In this document: positions 1-7,769 of the stretch, piece by piece
How positions within the stretch are numbered: the first letter of the stretch is position 1
Layout of the letters: each line of letters opens with the position of its first letter
Assembly: GCF_904831005.1 (NCBI RefSeq)
Contig: NZ_LR882982.1
Span: 2,790,001 to 2,854,000 of the forward strand
Length of the DNA stretch: 64,000 bases
Direction of reading: 5' to 3'
Source: Microbacterium hydrocarbonoxydans
Lineage (GTDB): Bacteria > Actinomycetota > Actinomycetes > Actinomycetales > Microbacteriaceae
The notes under the pieces: generated by a model
What the model was told of the DNA's origin: nothing
Database searches by the model: none
What the model saw: only the letters and a program-made list of their open reading frames with translations
Made by a program: the position numbers and the translations under genes

Positions 1-564
1 TCGTTGACGGGCGCCGAGCTGCTCGTGCGACAGGACGGCTACGGCACGTCTCGCATCTCGGACATGCGTCTGGAGGGGTCGAACGATCTGACCACGTGGA
101 CGCGTCTCACGCCCGCGGTGCCCGCGAAGACCCTCGACTGGCAGGCATGGCCGGTCGCTGACGACACCGCCTTCCGATACGTGCGCCTGGTCAACGGTCA
201 GATCCTGAACGTCGCCGAGCTGATCCTCTTCGGAAGCGTGACGACGGCTCCTGCCGTTGCGCCGTGGGACCCGGCAGCGGTCTACGACGCGGGTGACGAG
301 GTCTCGCACGAAGGCGCGATCCACACCGCGCAGTGGTGGACACGCGCCGAGGCTCCCGGCAGCACGACGACAGGCTCGTGGATGGAGCGGGGAGCGCTCG
401 TGCCGGCGGCCGGAGACGGCGTGCGGGCCTGGACGGCGTCATACGTCTTCGTGGGCGGAGAGGTGATCGCCCACGAGGGGCACACGTTCCGGGCCAGGTG
501 GTGGACGCGTGACCAGGAGCCCGGCGACCCGAACGGTCCCTGGCAGGATCTCGGAGCCTTCTGA
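1..564 (+). CDS. C-terminal part of a secreted carbohydrate-binding protein (partial at window edge)
   Basis: The reading frame is open from base 1, so this is the last 187 residues of a longer protein that begins outside the window. About residues 1-80 look like a discoidin (F5/8 type C)-like beta-sandwich ending in VAELILFG. Two chitin/cellulose-binding repeats of the CBM5/12 type follow, at about 82-130 and 138-185. Each has the W-x-Y-x-x-G-D/E-x-V-x-H-x-G pattern and an aromatic triplet (AQWWT, ARWWT) before PG. In this family the exposed tryptophans stack on sugar rings, so the parent is probably an extracellular glycoside hydrolase such as a chitinase. The catalytic domain is not visible, so the exact enzyme cannot be named. 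Confidence 0.75.
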   Translation, partial: SLTGAELLVRQDGYGTSRISDMRLEGSNDLTTWTRLTPAVPAKTLDWQAWPVADDTAFRYVRLVNGQILNVAELILFGSVTTAPAVAPWDPAAVYDAGDEVSHEGAIHTAQWWTRAEAPGSTTTGSWMERGALVPAAGDGVRAWTASYVFVGGEVIAHEGHTFRARWWTRDQEPGDPNGPWQDLGAF

Positions 565-573
565 GCGGTCGCC

Positions 574-609
574 GGGGCGGTTCGGTCGGGTCTCCGGCCG
601 GGCCGCCCC
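574..609. terminator. Weak hairpin between convergent genes
   Basis: GGGGCGG (574-580) can pair with CCGCCCC (603-609) across a GC-rich loop. It lies between the end of the carbohydrate-binding protein and the end of the convergent LacI gene. There is no T-tract, so this is only a candidate terminator. Confidence 0.3.
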
Positions 610-625
610 CTTCACGTGGCGGCGC

Positions 626-1717
626 TCAGTCCGCGCGCACGGGCCCCGTCGATCCGCGCACGATCAGCTCGCTCGGCAGCACCACCGGACCGTGATAGGC
701 ACCCCCGACGGCGATGCGACCGGCCAGCTCTCCGACGTCGTGGAACGGCGCCCGCACCGTGGTCAGCGACGGCGTGAGATCGGCGACGAGCTGCATGTCG
801 TCGAAGCCGACGACCGAGACCCGTTCGGGAATCGCGATGCCCTCGGCGTGCAGCGCGCGGCAGACGCCCACGGCCATGATGTCGGTCTGACACACGATCG
901 CGGTGACCTCGGGGTCGCCGGCGAGCAGGTCGAGGGTGGCGGCAGCGGCATCGTCCGACGTGTTGCTGCTGCGCTGCGCGAGGGCGGGGTCGAACTCGAT
1001 CCCCGCGTCGTCGAGGCCGTCCTGGTAACCGAGGAAGCGCTGGTGCGGAGTCGTCATGTCGTCGAGGGAGCCGAGGAACGCGATGCGCCGGTGCCCGAGG
1101 GAGACCAGATGCCCGACAGCCGCGCGCACTCCGCCGCGATGGTCGTAGTCGATCGAGGCGATGTGGGGATGGTGGGGGAGAGCCGCACGACCGCACAGGA
1201 TCAGCTGTGCCCCGACCCGCGCCAGTGTCGCCGAGTATCGCTGCGCGCGTGCCTCGAACTCCTCGGTCGCGGGGGTCGAGCCGACCAGCAGCACGGCCGC
1301 CACGCGCTGCTCGCTCAGCGTCTCTATCAGAGCGGCTTCGCGTTCGACGTCGCCGCCGGTCGTGCACATGGTGAAGAGGTGGCCGTTGGCTGTCGCGATG
1401 TCTTCGGCTCCGCCCGCCATCGAAGCGAACGTGGGGCCCACCATGATGCTCGACACGAACGCGATGCTGCGTCGTCCGACGCCCATCATCGAGCGGGCGA
1501 GACCGTTCACGACGTAGCCGAGCTCCTCGGCGGCGGCGAGCACCCGAGCATGGCTCGCCGACTTGCCCGCGGCACGTCCGGCCAGCACTCGAGAGGCGGT
1601 GGCACGCGAGACACCGGCCGCCTCGGCGACCTCGGCCAGCGTCGGGCCGCCGCCTCGCTCGGGCCCGGGCGTCGCGTTGCGGCGCGTGGGCGAGCCGTCG
1701 TCGATGGTGGTGGTCAC
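626..1717 (-). CDS. LacI family transcriptional regulator
   Basis: This 363-residue protein has a LacI-type helix-turn-helix at about residues 25-48 (TLAEVAEAAGVSRATASRVL). The hinge helix and a periplasmic-binding-protein-like effector domain follow. The domain contains typical segments such as VSVVGFDD near the dimer interface and an ending that varies in this family. The GTG start at 1717 gives a 25-residue, Pro/Gly-rich N-terminal extension before the HTH. It converges on the carbohydrate-binding protein and is divergent from nothing close, so its target is not obvious. A sugar catabolic operon upstream of the window is the natural guess. The effector is unknown. Confidence 0.9.
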   Translation of the reverse strand: MTTTIDDGSPTRRNATPGPERGGGPTLAEVAEAAGVSRATASRVLAGRAAGKSASHARVLAAAEELGYVVNGLARSMMGVGRRSIAFVSSIMVGPTFASMAGGAEDIATANGHLFTMCTTGGDVEREAALIETLSEQRVAAVLLVGSTPATEEFEARAQRYSATLARVGAQLILCGRAALPHHPHIASIDYDHRGGVRAAVGHLVSLGHRRIAFLGSLDDMTTPHQRFLGYQDGLDDAGIEFDPALAQRSSNTSDDAAAATLDLLAGDPEVTAIVCQTDIMAVGVCRALHAEGIAIPERVSVVGFDDMQLVADLTPSLTTVRAPFHDVGELAGRIAVGGAYHGPVVLPSELIVRGSTGPVRAD

Positions 1718-1787
1718 ACAGGGAATCTATCGCGAGGATCGGCCGGGAGCACGGCGACCCGCAACTAGTTCCGCCGGATGGTGGATG

Positions 1788-3779
1788 TCACCCGCCGCCG
1801 GGGGTGACGACCACGGCGTATTCGGCGCCGGGGCCGGTGCGGCCGGACTCCGCGTCGATGTAGCGCAGTGTCAGCAGGTGGAATCCGAGATGGATGTCGG
1901 GGATGTAGTCGTCGGCCGTCACCTCGTCGATCGCGATGAGGTGGGGCACGACCACGCCGTCGACGGCCACCTGCACCCATCCACCCGGAATCCCTTCGAG
2001 GGTCACGAGCGCATCGTCCTGCTCGCCGTCTGCATCGGCATCCGCCCTGGCGAGTCGGGGACGTGATCCGTCGCCCGAGATGACGGGCACCGGGAACACG
2101 AGGGGTCCGGTCGGTTCGCTCGACTCGACATCGCCCGCAGGCGTGGTGTGCCGCGCGATGAGGACCATGCCCTGACGCAGCCCGTCTCCCACCACCGAGA
2201 GCTCGAAGACGCCGTCGTCGCCGACGATCGCCTCGGCGAGCACGGCACCGAGCTCGTCGACCACGGCGACCGTGCTGCCGGGAACGCCGGTGCCGCTCAC
2301 CGAGACCTCGAGAGGACTGCTCGTGTCCCAGCCGTCGGGACCGACCGCGAACGCCGGTGGGTTCTCGACCGGTGGAGGGTCGACCGGTGGCGGGTCGACC
2401 GGTGGCGGGTCGACCGGTGGCGGGTCGACGGGTGGAGGGTCGACGGGTGGAGGGTCGACGGGTGGAGGGTCGACGGGTGGAGGGTCGACCGGTGGGTTCT
2501 CGACGGGTGGAGGTTCGACCGGGGGTTGCTCGACCGGGGGTTGCTCCACCGGGGGATTCGAGACGGCGGGCGGTGTCGCAGGAGGCTCCGGCGCTGCCGG
2601 TGGGGCGGCCACCGGCGGGGTGCGCGGCGCCGGAACGGCGGCCACGGGAACTGTCGGCGGCGGCTCGACGACCTGCTCGGCCGGCGGATCGGCGGGGGGT
2701 GGCTCGACGGGCGCAGGCGCGGGATCGAGCGGCGGGGCAGGCGCGGGCGTGGGTGACGTGCCGACCTGCGTCGCGGGACCCGTGCCTGCAGGCGGCGCGA
2801 CGGGGCGGGCGACGGGGCCGGTCGCATCGCCGATGTCGGCATCCGGCGCAGATGGCGCCCACGGCGCCGACATCGCCACGGCCACACTCGCGGCGAGCGC
2901 GACCGCGCTGCCCGCGGCGATCCCGATCGTGAGCACGCGGCGGCTTCGCAGGGCCGCCGAGGGGCCGACCACCACTGCGCTCGCGCTGACGCCCGGCTCG
3001 AGAGCCGCGTAGGCGGCGGCCCCCGCGCTGCCGAGCGCCAGCGGCAGGAGCACTGCACGCAGCTTCGACGCAGCGGTGTCGACGTCGTGCGCGATGATCG
3101 TGCATCCGGCGCACTTCTCGAGATGCATCTCGAGGCGAGCGCGCTCGTTCCGGCTCACCGGGCGACGCGTGCGGCGCACGAGCCGCCCACACGCCCACCG
3201 GCAGTCCTCGGGTCGAGAGGGATCGGCGATGACCGCGTCGAGCCAGGCGTGGCGGAATCCGTCTCGTGCGCGCAGCGCGAGGGCCGACACGGCGTTGGGT
3301 GAGAGACCCATCAGCGGGGCGATCTCGCGCGGCTTCATGCCCTCGACCTCGAGGTACCAGAGCAGCGTGCGGTGGTTCTCGGGCAGATTCCTGAAGGCGG
3401 CCGCCAGCATCGTCCTGTCCGACAGCTGATCGATCGCATCGGGCGCCTCGTCGGCGATCTCCTCGATGAACTCGATCGGGACGTCCTTCTGCTTGCCGCC
3501 CCACGTCGCGGCGGCGTTGCGGATGGCCGCGTACAGATACGCGCGGAAGCCGTCGGTCGGTCCGCCGCCGTTCTGCATGGCGCTGAACATCTTCGTGAAG
3601 GCTTCGCTGACGAGGTCGTCGGGATCTATCGAGCGGGTCACCGCTCGGGCCGCACGGAGCCCCGCGTCGGAGTGTCGCTGCCACAGCACGGCGAAGGCCC
3701 TGGTGTCGCCGTTGCGCGTGGCGTCGGCGAGCTCTGCGTCCGACCTCGTGTCGGTGCTTGGATCGATCGTGAGGCTCAT
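1788..3779 (-). CDS. ECF-type sigma factor fused to a membrane-anchored anti-sigma-like extension
   Basis: Residues about 20-190 form a sigma-70-family ECF factor: region 2 (DPDDLVSEAFTKMF) and region 4 (LPENHRTLL through MKPREIAPLMGLSPNAVSAL). A zinc-binding anti-sigma motif follows, HxxxCxxC at H219, C223, C226. Two hydrophobic segments lie near 243-262 and 283-305. Next is a Pro-Ala region, then about 12 PPVDP/PPVEN units, then a beta-rich C-terminal domain (about 505-663). Sigma, ZAS-like domain, membrane segments and an exported stalk in one 663-residue chain match the ECF groups known for long C-terminal extensions in Actinobacteria (ECF52/53). The extracellular part could sense the envelope or cell-wall polymer. 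Release mechanism and target genes are unknown. Confidence 0.85.
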   Translation of the reverse strand: MSLTIDPSTDTRSDAELADATRNGDTRAFAVLWQRHSDAGLRAARAVTRSIDPDDLVSEAFTKMFSAMQNGGGPTDGFRAYLYAAIRNAAATWGGKQKDVPIEFIEEIADEAPDAIDQLSDRTMLAAAFRNLPENHRTLLWYLEVEGMKPREIAPLMGLSPNAVSALALRARDGFRHAWLDAVIADPSRPEDCRWACGRLVRRTRRPVSRNERARLEMHLEKCAGCTIIAHDVDTAASKLRAVLLPLALGSAGAAAYAALEPGVSASAVVVGPSAALRSRRVLTIGIAAGSAVALAASVAVAMSAPWAPSAPDADIGDATGPVARPVAPPAGTGPATQVGTSPTPAPAPPLDPAPAPVEPPPADPPAEQVVEPPPTVPVAAVPAPRTPPVAAPPAAPEPPATPPAVSNPPVEQPPVEQPPVEPPPVENPPVDPPPVDPPPVDPPPVDPPPVDPPPVDPPPVDPPPVDPPPVENPPAFAVGPDGWDTSSPLEVSVSGTGVPGSTVAVVDELGAVLAEAIVGDDGVFELSVVGDGLRQGMVLIARHTTPAGDVESSEPTGPLVFPVPVISGDGSRPRLARADADADGEQDDALVTLEGIPGGWVQVAVDGVVVPHLIAIDEVTADDYIPDIHLGFHLLTLRYIDAESGRTGPGAEYAVVVTPGGG
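2371..2490. repeat. 15-bp tandem repeats encoding the PPVDP stalk
   Basis: Eight near-identical 15-bp units (GGTGG[A/C]GGGTCGAC[C/G]) run from 2371 to 2490, followed by four degenerate units to about 2550. They are in frame with the sigma/anti-sigma fusion gene on the minus strand and encode its Pro-Pro-Val-Asp-Pro stalk. The repeat number is likely to vary by slippage. Confidence 0.9.
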
Positions 3780-3923
3780 GGCACCCCCGTCCGTGGCAAC
3801 GGGGTCCGGGTCACCGATTCCGAGGCCGCGGAAGCGGTCTCGACGCCAGAATACGCTCAGGGTCGCGTTTGCGAAACGGCCTCTGTCGCGGCCGGTTCAG
3901 CTGTGCGCTCCCGCGTCTGCCGA

Positions 3924-4181
3924 CTACTGCTCGGGGTCGGCCTCGGAGTCGTTCTCACCGGTCTCGACGCCGGGCCCGGGGCCGGGCCGCACGGCAGCAT
4001 CCGGGCGGATGTCGATGCGGGTGTTGCCGTCATGCTCAGACACGTCGATGCGCGGCGCAGCGTCGGCTTCGGTCGCGTCGGGAGCGGCGGTCAGCTGATC
4101 GTGGCGCTTCTCTTCGCTCGTCATCGCCTCGTCGGTCTCGGGGGCGTCGGCGGATCCGGTGGAGGGGTCAGGCGTGCTCAT
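3924..4181 (-). CDS. Small acidic hydrophilic protein, translationally coupled to the permease
   Basis: This 85-residue protein is rich in Asp, Glu, Pro and Ala, with no signal peptide or membrane segment. Its ATG at 4181 overlaps the stop region of the upstream APC permease gene (stop at 4168-4170). It is preceded by a good ribosome-binding site, AAGGAGAACC, which lies inside the permease coding sequence. The arrangement implies translational coupling and a shared transcript. No domain is recognised. A role tied to the transporter, for example as a cytoplasmic partner, is only a guess from position. Confidence 0.6.
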   Translation of the reverse strand: MSTPDPSTGSADAPETDEAMTSEEKRHDQLTAAPDATEADAAPRIDVSEHDGNTRIDIRPDAAVRPGPGPGVETGENDSEADPEQ

Positions 4182-5562
4182 GGTTCTCCTTCTGGGGCGG
4201 GTCGGTACGGGGAGTCTCAGTGGAGGGGTCGTCGTTCCGCGTCTCGGAGCGGCGGCGGCTCCAGCGGGCGAGCAGGTAGAGGACGACGCCGACGGCGAGC
4301 AGCACCGCGGCGAACAGCCACACCTGCCCCCGCTGCTGGGTGAGCAGCAGGATGCAGGAGCCGATGCCGAGGATGGGGATGACCGTCCAGATGCGGAAGT
4401 GATCGTGTTCCACACGGTCGCGACGGAGCACCAGCACCGAGATGTTCACGCTGAGGAAGACGAACAGCAGCAGCAGCACGACGGTCTCGGCGAGGGTCGC
4501 CAGATCTCCGACCAGGGTGAGTCCCATCGCGACGAGTGTGGTGGTGAGGATCGCCACCCAGGGGGTGCGTCGTTTCGGCAGCACGCGACCCAGCACAGAG
4601 GGCAGCAGGTGCTGCTCGGCCATGCCGTAGGTGAGGCGACTCACCATGATCATGGTGAGCAGCGCGCCGTTGGCGACCGCGACCAGCGCGATCAGGCTGA
4701 ACAGCCACGACGGGATGCCCGCGCCGGTCGCCTCGACCACCGCGAGCAGAGGTCCGCTCGACTCCTGCAGCTCGGCGGGCGGCAGCGTGATCGAACTCGC
4801 GACGCCGACCAGCACATAGACCGCGCCCGCCGTGAACAGCGCACCGAACAGGGCGCGAGGGTAGGTGCGCCGCGGGTTCTTCACCTCTTCGATCATGTTG
4901 GCCGAGGTCTCGAACCCCACGAACGAGTAGTACGCGACGACAGCACCCGCGAGCACGGCCATGGCGGCGGGGGTGCCGTCGGGGGTCTGCGTCAGTCGCG
5001 AGGCGTCTCCTCCGCCGCCCGCCACGAAGATCCCGACGACCGCGATCACGATCACGAGTCCGCTCAGCTCGATCGCGGTCATGACGAGGTTGGCGCCCAT
5101 CGACTCTCGGATGCCGCGGGCGTTCAGCGCCGCGACGACGGCGAGGAAGATGATGGCGACGGGCGTCGCCGGCACGTCGAAGAAGGTGCCGAAGTAGTCG
5201 CCCGCGAACGCGATCGCGAGGCCCGCGGCGCTCGTGACTCCGGCGGCCAGCATGCTGAAGCCGACCAGGAACGACACGAGCGGACTGCGGAAGGCGCGTT
5301 CCGCGTAGACGGATGCTCCACCCGCCCTCGGGTACTTCGTGACGAGTTCGGCATAGGAGCCGGCGGTGAGCAGGGCGAGCAGCAACGCGAGCAGCAGCGG
5401 GGCCCACAGCATCCCGCCGACCTTCTCGGAGAGCACACCCATCAGGGCGTAGATCCCGGCACCCAGCACATCGCCGAGGATGAAGGCGAACAGCAGCGGA
5501 CCGGTGATCGCGCGGCGGAGACGAGTGGGGGACTCCTGCGCGGAGGCGGTGTCAGACGTCAT
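4168..5562 (-). CDS. APC family amino acid permease
   Basis: A polytopic membrane protein of 464 residues with about 12 hydrophobic helices. It opens with the APC signature in helix 1 (ITGPLLFAFILGDVLGAGIYALMGVL), where the unwound G-A-G-I segment binds substrate. Family members are secondary transporters of amino acids or polyamines, but specificity cannot be read from the sequence. ATG 5562 (MTSDTASAQ) is preferred over two upstream in-frame starts because the residues before it are not conserved-looking; the Shine-Dalgarno sequence is weak. It probably forms an operon with the 85-residue acidic protein overlapping its 3' end. Confidence 0.88.
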   Translation of the reverse strand: MTSDTASAQESPTRLRRAITGPLLFAFILGDVLGAGIYALMGVLSEKVGGMLWAPLLLALLLALLTAGSYAELVTKYPRAGGASVYAERAFRSPLVSFLVGFSMLAAGVTSAAGLAIAFAGDYFGTFFDVPATPVAIIFLAVVAALNARGIRESMGANLVMTAIELSGLVIVIAVVGIFVAGGGGDASRLTQTPDGTPAAMAVLAGAVVAYYSFVGFETSANMIEEVKNPRRTYPRALFGALFTAGAVYVLVGVASSITLPPAELQESSGPLLAVVEATGAGIPSWLFSLIALVAVANGALLTMIMVSRLTYGMAEQHLLPSVLGRVLPKRRTPWVAILTTTLVAMGLTLVGDLATLAETVVLLLLFVFLSVNISVLVLRRDRVEHDHFRIWTVIPILGIGSCILLLTQQRGQVWLFAAVLLAVGVVLYLLARWSRRRSETRNDDPSTETPRTDPPQKENHEHA

Positions 5563-5770
5563 CCTGGCACCGTAGGGAGAACCGGCGCCCATGGCGACGG
5601 GGTTGACATGCCGCCTTGCGATACTCAGGTATCTCACAGGCGCCCCGCGCGCCGCGCGTCCTCGCGTCGCGCGCTGTCGCTAGATTCGGGGCGTATCGGG
5701 AGGTGCGTCGGCTGAAGTGCGCGGGCGGACGGGGGTCGCCTCCACCACCTCCAAGAAAAGAGCACTTCTC

Positions 5771-6415
5771 ATGTCAGGCACACCACGCAAGGCGCTCGCC
5801 GAAGGGCTCGCGACCTTCCTCTTCGTCCTCAGCATCATCGCGGCGGTGAACAGCGAGAGCCCGCTGACTCCGCTCGCGATCGGATTCACGCTCGCCGTGC
5901 TCGTCTACTCGACGGGCCACATCTCGGGCGCGCACCTCAACCCGGCCGTCTCGGTCGGCGTCTTCCTGCGCGGCGGCCTCAGCGTCGCCGATCTCATCTC
6001 ATACCTCGTGGCGCAGTTCGTCGGCGGGGCGCTGGCGGCAGCGGCGAGTCTCGCGGTCTGGCCCGCCGGGGGAGAGGCCATGGTCATCGAAGTCGGCCCC
6101 GCGTTCTTCGTCGAGGCACTGTTCACGCTGATCCTCGTCTGGGTCGTGCTCAACACCGCGACGTCGAAGGACACCGAGGGCAACTCGTTCTACGGCCTCG
6201 CGATCGGTGGAACGGTGTTCGTCGGCGCGGCGACCGTCGGCTCGATCTCGGGTGGCGGCTTCAACCCGGCAGTGGCACTCGGCCTCTCGGTCGGCGGCTA
6301 CTTCGACTGGGCCTCGCTGTGGCTCTACATCGTGGCCCCCGTGGTCGGTGGTGTCATCGCCGCTCTGCTCTTCCGCCTGCTGAACACCGACGACGCCAAG
6401 AAGATCGGCGCCTGA
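5771..6415 (+). CDS. MIP/aquaporin family channel with an atypical second NPA box
   Basis: A 214-residue protein with six hydrophobic helices and two half-helices carrying NPA: N57-P58-A59 (HLNPAVS) and N165-P166-A167 (FNPAVALG). In ordinary aquaporins and glycerol facilitators the residue after the second NPA is arginine, which forms the ar/R selectivity filter. Here it is Val168. The overall fold is clear, but substrate selectivity may differ from water or glycerol channels. ATG 5771 is chosen because the conserved N-terminus (ALAEGLATFLF) follows within eight residues. A 13-bp terminator hairpin follows the stop codon. Confidence 0.88.
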   Translation: MSGTPRKALAEGLATFLFVLSIIAAVNSESPLTPLAIGFTLAVLVYSTGHISGAHLNPAVSVGVFLRGGLSVADLISYLVAQFVGGALAAAASLAVWPAGGEAMVIEVGPAFFVEALFTLILVWVVLNTATSKDTEGNSFYGLAIGGTVFVGAATVGSISGGGFNPAVALGLSVGGYFDWASLWLYIVAPVVGGVIAALLFRLLNTDDAKKIGA

Positions 6416-6425
6416 CGCGGTCGTC

Positions 6426-6461
6426 GACAGCCGCGCCCTTCTCTCGAGGGGCGCGGCTGTC
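6426..6461. terminator. Intrinsic terminator hairpin after the aquaporin gene
   Basis: A perfect 13-bp inverted repeat (GACAGCCGCGCCC at 6426-6438 with its complement at 6449-6461) encloses a 10-nt loop and starts 11 nt after the stop codon. No U-tract follows, as is common in high-GC actinobacteria. Confidence 0.75.
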
Positions 6462-6523
6462 GTGCATCCGCCGCGCCGGCATCCGTTCGTGTGTTCGTGT
6501 GTCCGTGTGTCCGTGTTCGTGTG

Positions 6524-6819
6524 TTCCAGTCGCACTTCGTGCCGCCGCCATTCGTTCCGGTCGCACTTTGTGCCGCTCGCGACGACTGTGGGCGGCACGA
6601 AGTGCGACCGGAACGTGAGGGCGCGAAAGGGACGCGGCACGAACTGCGACGGGAGAGCCGTGATCCGAACGTGAGGTCGTGCCGAAGACGCCGCACGAAC
6701 TGCGACCAGAGCGTGAGATCGGGCGTCTGTTCCGGTCGCACTTTGTGCCGCCGCCATTCGTTCCGGTCGCACTTCGTGCCGCTCGCGACGCCTGTGGGCG
6801 GCACGAAGTGCGACCGGAG
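6524..6819. repeat. Duplicated REP-like hairpin block
   Basis: The 20-21 bp motif CGGCACGAAGTGCGACCGGA occurs repeatedly in both orientations. Reverse copies start at 6524, 6555, 6730 and 6761. Forward copies start at 6593, 6635, 6691 (the last two degenerate) and 6799. A segment of about 90 bp (6524-6613: reverse, reverse, 17-nt spacer, forward) recurs at 6730-6819, exactly 206 bp away, with few changes. The inner reverse/forward pair forms a 20-bp perfect stem with a 17-nt loop. This gene-free stretch looks like repetitive extragenic palindromes, not coding DNA. Confidence 0.85.
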
Positions 6820-7008
6820 GGTGAGGGCGTGACGGGGATGCGGCACGAAGTGCGACCGGAGGGTGAGGGCGTGACGGGGATGCGGCACGAAGTGCGACCG
6901 GAACGTGGGGGCGCACCGGGGATGCGGCACGAAGTGCGACCGGAACGTGGGGGCGCACCGGGGATGCGGCACGAAGTGCGACCGGAGGGTGAGGGCGCGA
7001 CGGGAACG
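6799..7008. repeat. 42-bp tandem repeat, five copies
   Basis: Five consecutive units begin at 6799, 6841, 6883, 6925 and 6967, a constant 42-bp period. Each starts with CGGCACGAAGTGCGACCGGA, the arm of the neighbouring REP-like hairpin. Units 1-2 and 3-4 are near-identical pairs differing in the second half (GGGTGAGGGCGTGA versus ACGTGGGGGCGCACC). Because 42 is divisible by three the array is open in several frames, but no start with a ribosome-binding site or recognisable product is present. Bases 7009-7091 hold only the promoter of the next gene. Confidence 0.9.
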
Positions 7009-7079
7009 TGAGGCCGGGAGGTCGCGACCCGAGCGTGAAGTCATCCGTTCGGGGGATGCCGCGGCGTCGGCGCACGTCA

Positions 7080-7085
7080 TAGCGT
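7080..7085 (+). promoter_or_regulatory. -10 element of a probable leaderless promoter (GPP34 gene)
   Basis: TAGCGT lies only 6 nt before the ATG at 7092. A -10 this close implies transcription starting at or next to the start codon. The same TAnnGT spacing precedes several other genes in the window. Confidence 0.45.
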
Positions 7086-7091
7086 GGGAGC

Positions 7092-7763
7092 ATGCTGATC
7101 GTCGAAGAACTCCACATGCTGCTGCTTCGGCCGGACGGCCGCGTCGAGAGCTCGGTGAGCGTCAACCGCCTGTACGGCGAGGTCGCCGCCGTGATCGTCG
7201 ACCTCGCGCTGCACGGCCGCATCACGGTCTCGAACGAGAAGAACCCCGTGGTCGACATCGTCTCGACCCAGCCCACGGGAAATCCGATCCTCGACACCAC
7301 GCTCGAGCGGCTCGTGCCGCTGCGTGGCAAGCGGCTGCAGTCCCTCGTGACGCGGCCGAAGCTCGATCCGCTCGAGGTCGTCGTGGAGTCTCTCGTCGTG
7401 CAGGGCGTGCTCGTCCGTGGAGAACGCGGCTTCTTCGGCTGGGGCGCTGCCCGCACGCCCGAATCCGACTCCACGCCCGAGCAGACGCTGCGCGCCAGGC
7501 TCGCCGCCGTGCTCGCCGGAACCCTCGCGCCGACGCAGGCCGATCTCGCGCTGCTGTCGATCCTGCAGAACCTGAACGCTGCCCATGCGATCCTGCGTGA
7601 CGAGTGCGGTGGAGTCTCGTCGCGCGATCTCAAGAAGCGGATCGAACAGCTCACTGCGGGTTCCGCCGCGGGGAATGCCGTCGCCAGAGCCGTCAACGAT
7701 GCGATCACGGCCGCGATGGTGGCGATCATGACGCCGACGATCGTGGCAGCCACCATCACCTGA
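7092..7763 (+). CDS. GPP34 (GOLPH3-like) family protein
   Basis: A 223-residue protein matching the GPP34 family: an early LLxxPDGR-like segment, EVAAVIVDLALHGRI near residue 35, and helical repeats including LDPLEVVVESLVVQGVL and a GFFGW loop. Eukaryotic members (Golgi phosphoprotein 3) bind phosphatidylinositol 4-phosphate. Actinobacterial members are widespread, but their lipid ligand and role are not established. The C-terminus is a helix-rich, hydrophobic stretch (AITAAMVAIMTPTIVAATIT). It is convergent with the DeoR gene, with only 6 nt between stop codons. Confidence 0.85.
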   Translation: MLIVEELHMLLLRPDGRVESSVSVNRLYGEVAAVIVDLALHGRITVSNEKNPVVDIVSTQPTGNPILDTTLERLVPLRGKRLQSLVTRPKLDPLEVVVESLVVQGVLVRGERGFFGWGAARTPESDSTPEQTLRARLAAVLAGTLAPTQADLALLSILQNLNAAHAILRDECGGVSSRDLKKRIEQLTAGSAAGNAVARAVNDAITAAMVAIMTPTIVAATIT

Positions 7764-7769
7764 CCTCTT

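Noticed and set aside
2371..2550. CRISPR-like or non-coding tandem repeat
   Set aside because: The 15-bp units are in frame and encode the PPVDP stalk of the sigma/anti-sigma fusion protein.
3372..4343. Plus-strand frame over the start of the sigma fusion gene and the acidic small protein
   Set aside because: The sigma-factor motifs and the strong ribosome-binding site of the small gene are on the minus strand. The plus-strand product has no features.
6524..7008. CRISPR array
   Set aside because: The units are contiguous 42-bp tandems and inverted hairpins, not short repeats separated by unique spacers. No cas genes are present.
6325..7080. Open frames through the 42-bp repeats encoding RHEVRPEGEG-type repeat peptides
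   Set aside because: The frames are open in both strands only because the period is divisible by three. They have no ribosome-binding site and no constant frame outside the array, so DNA-level repeats explain them better.
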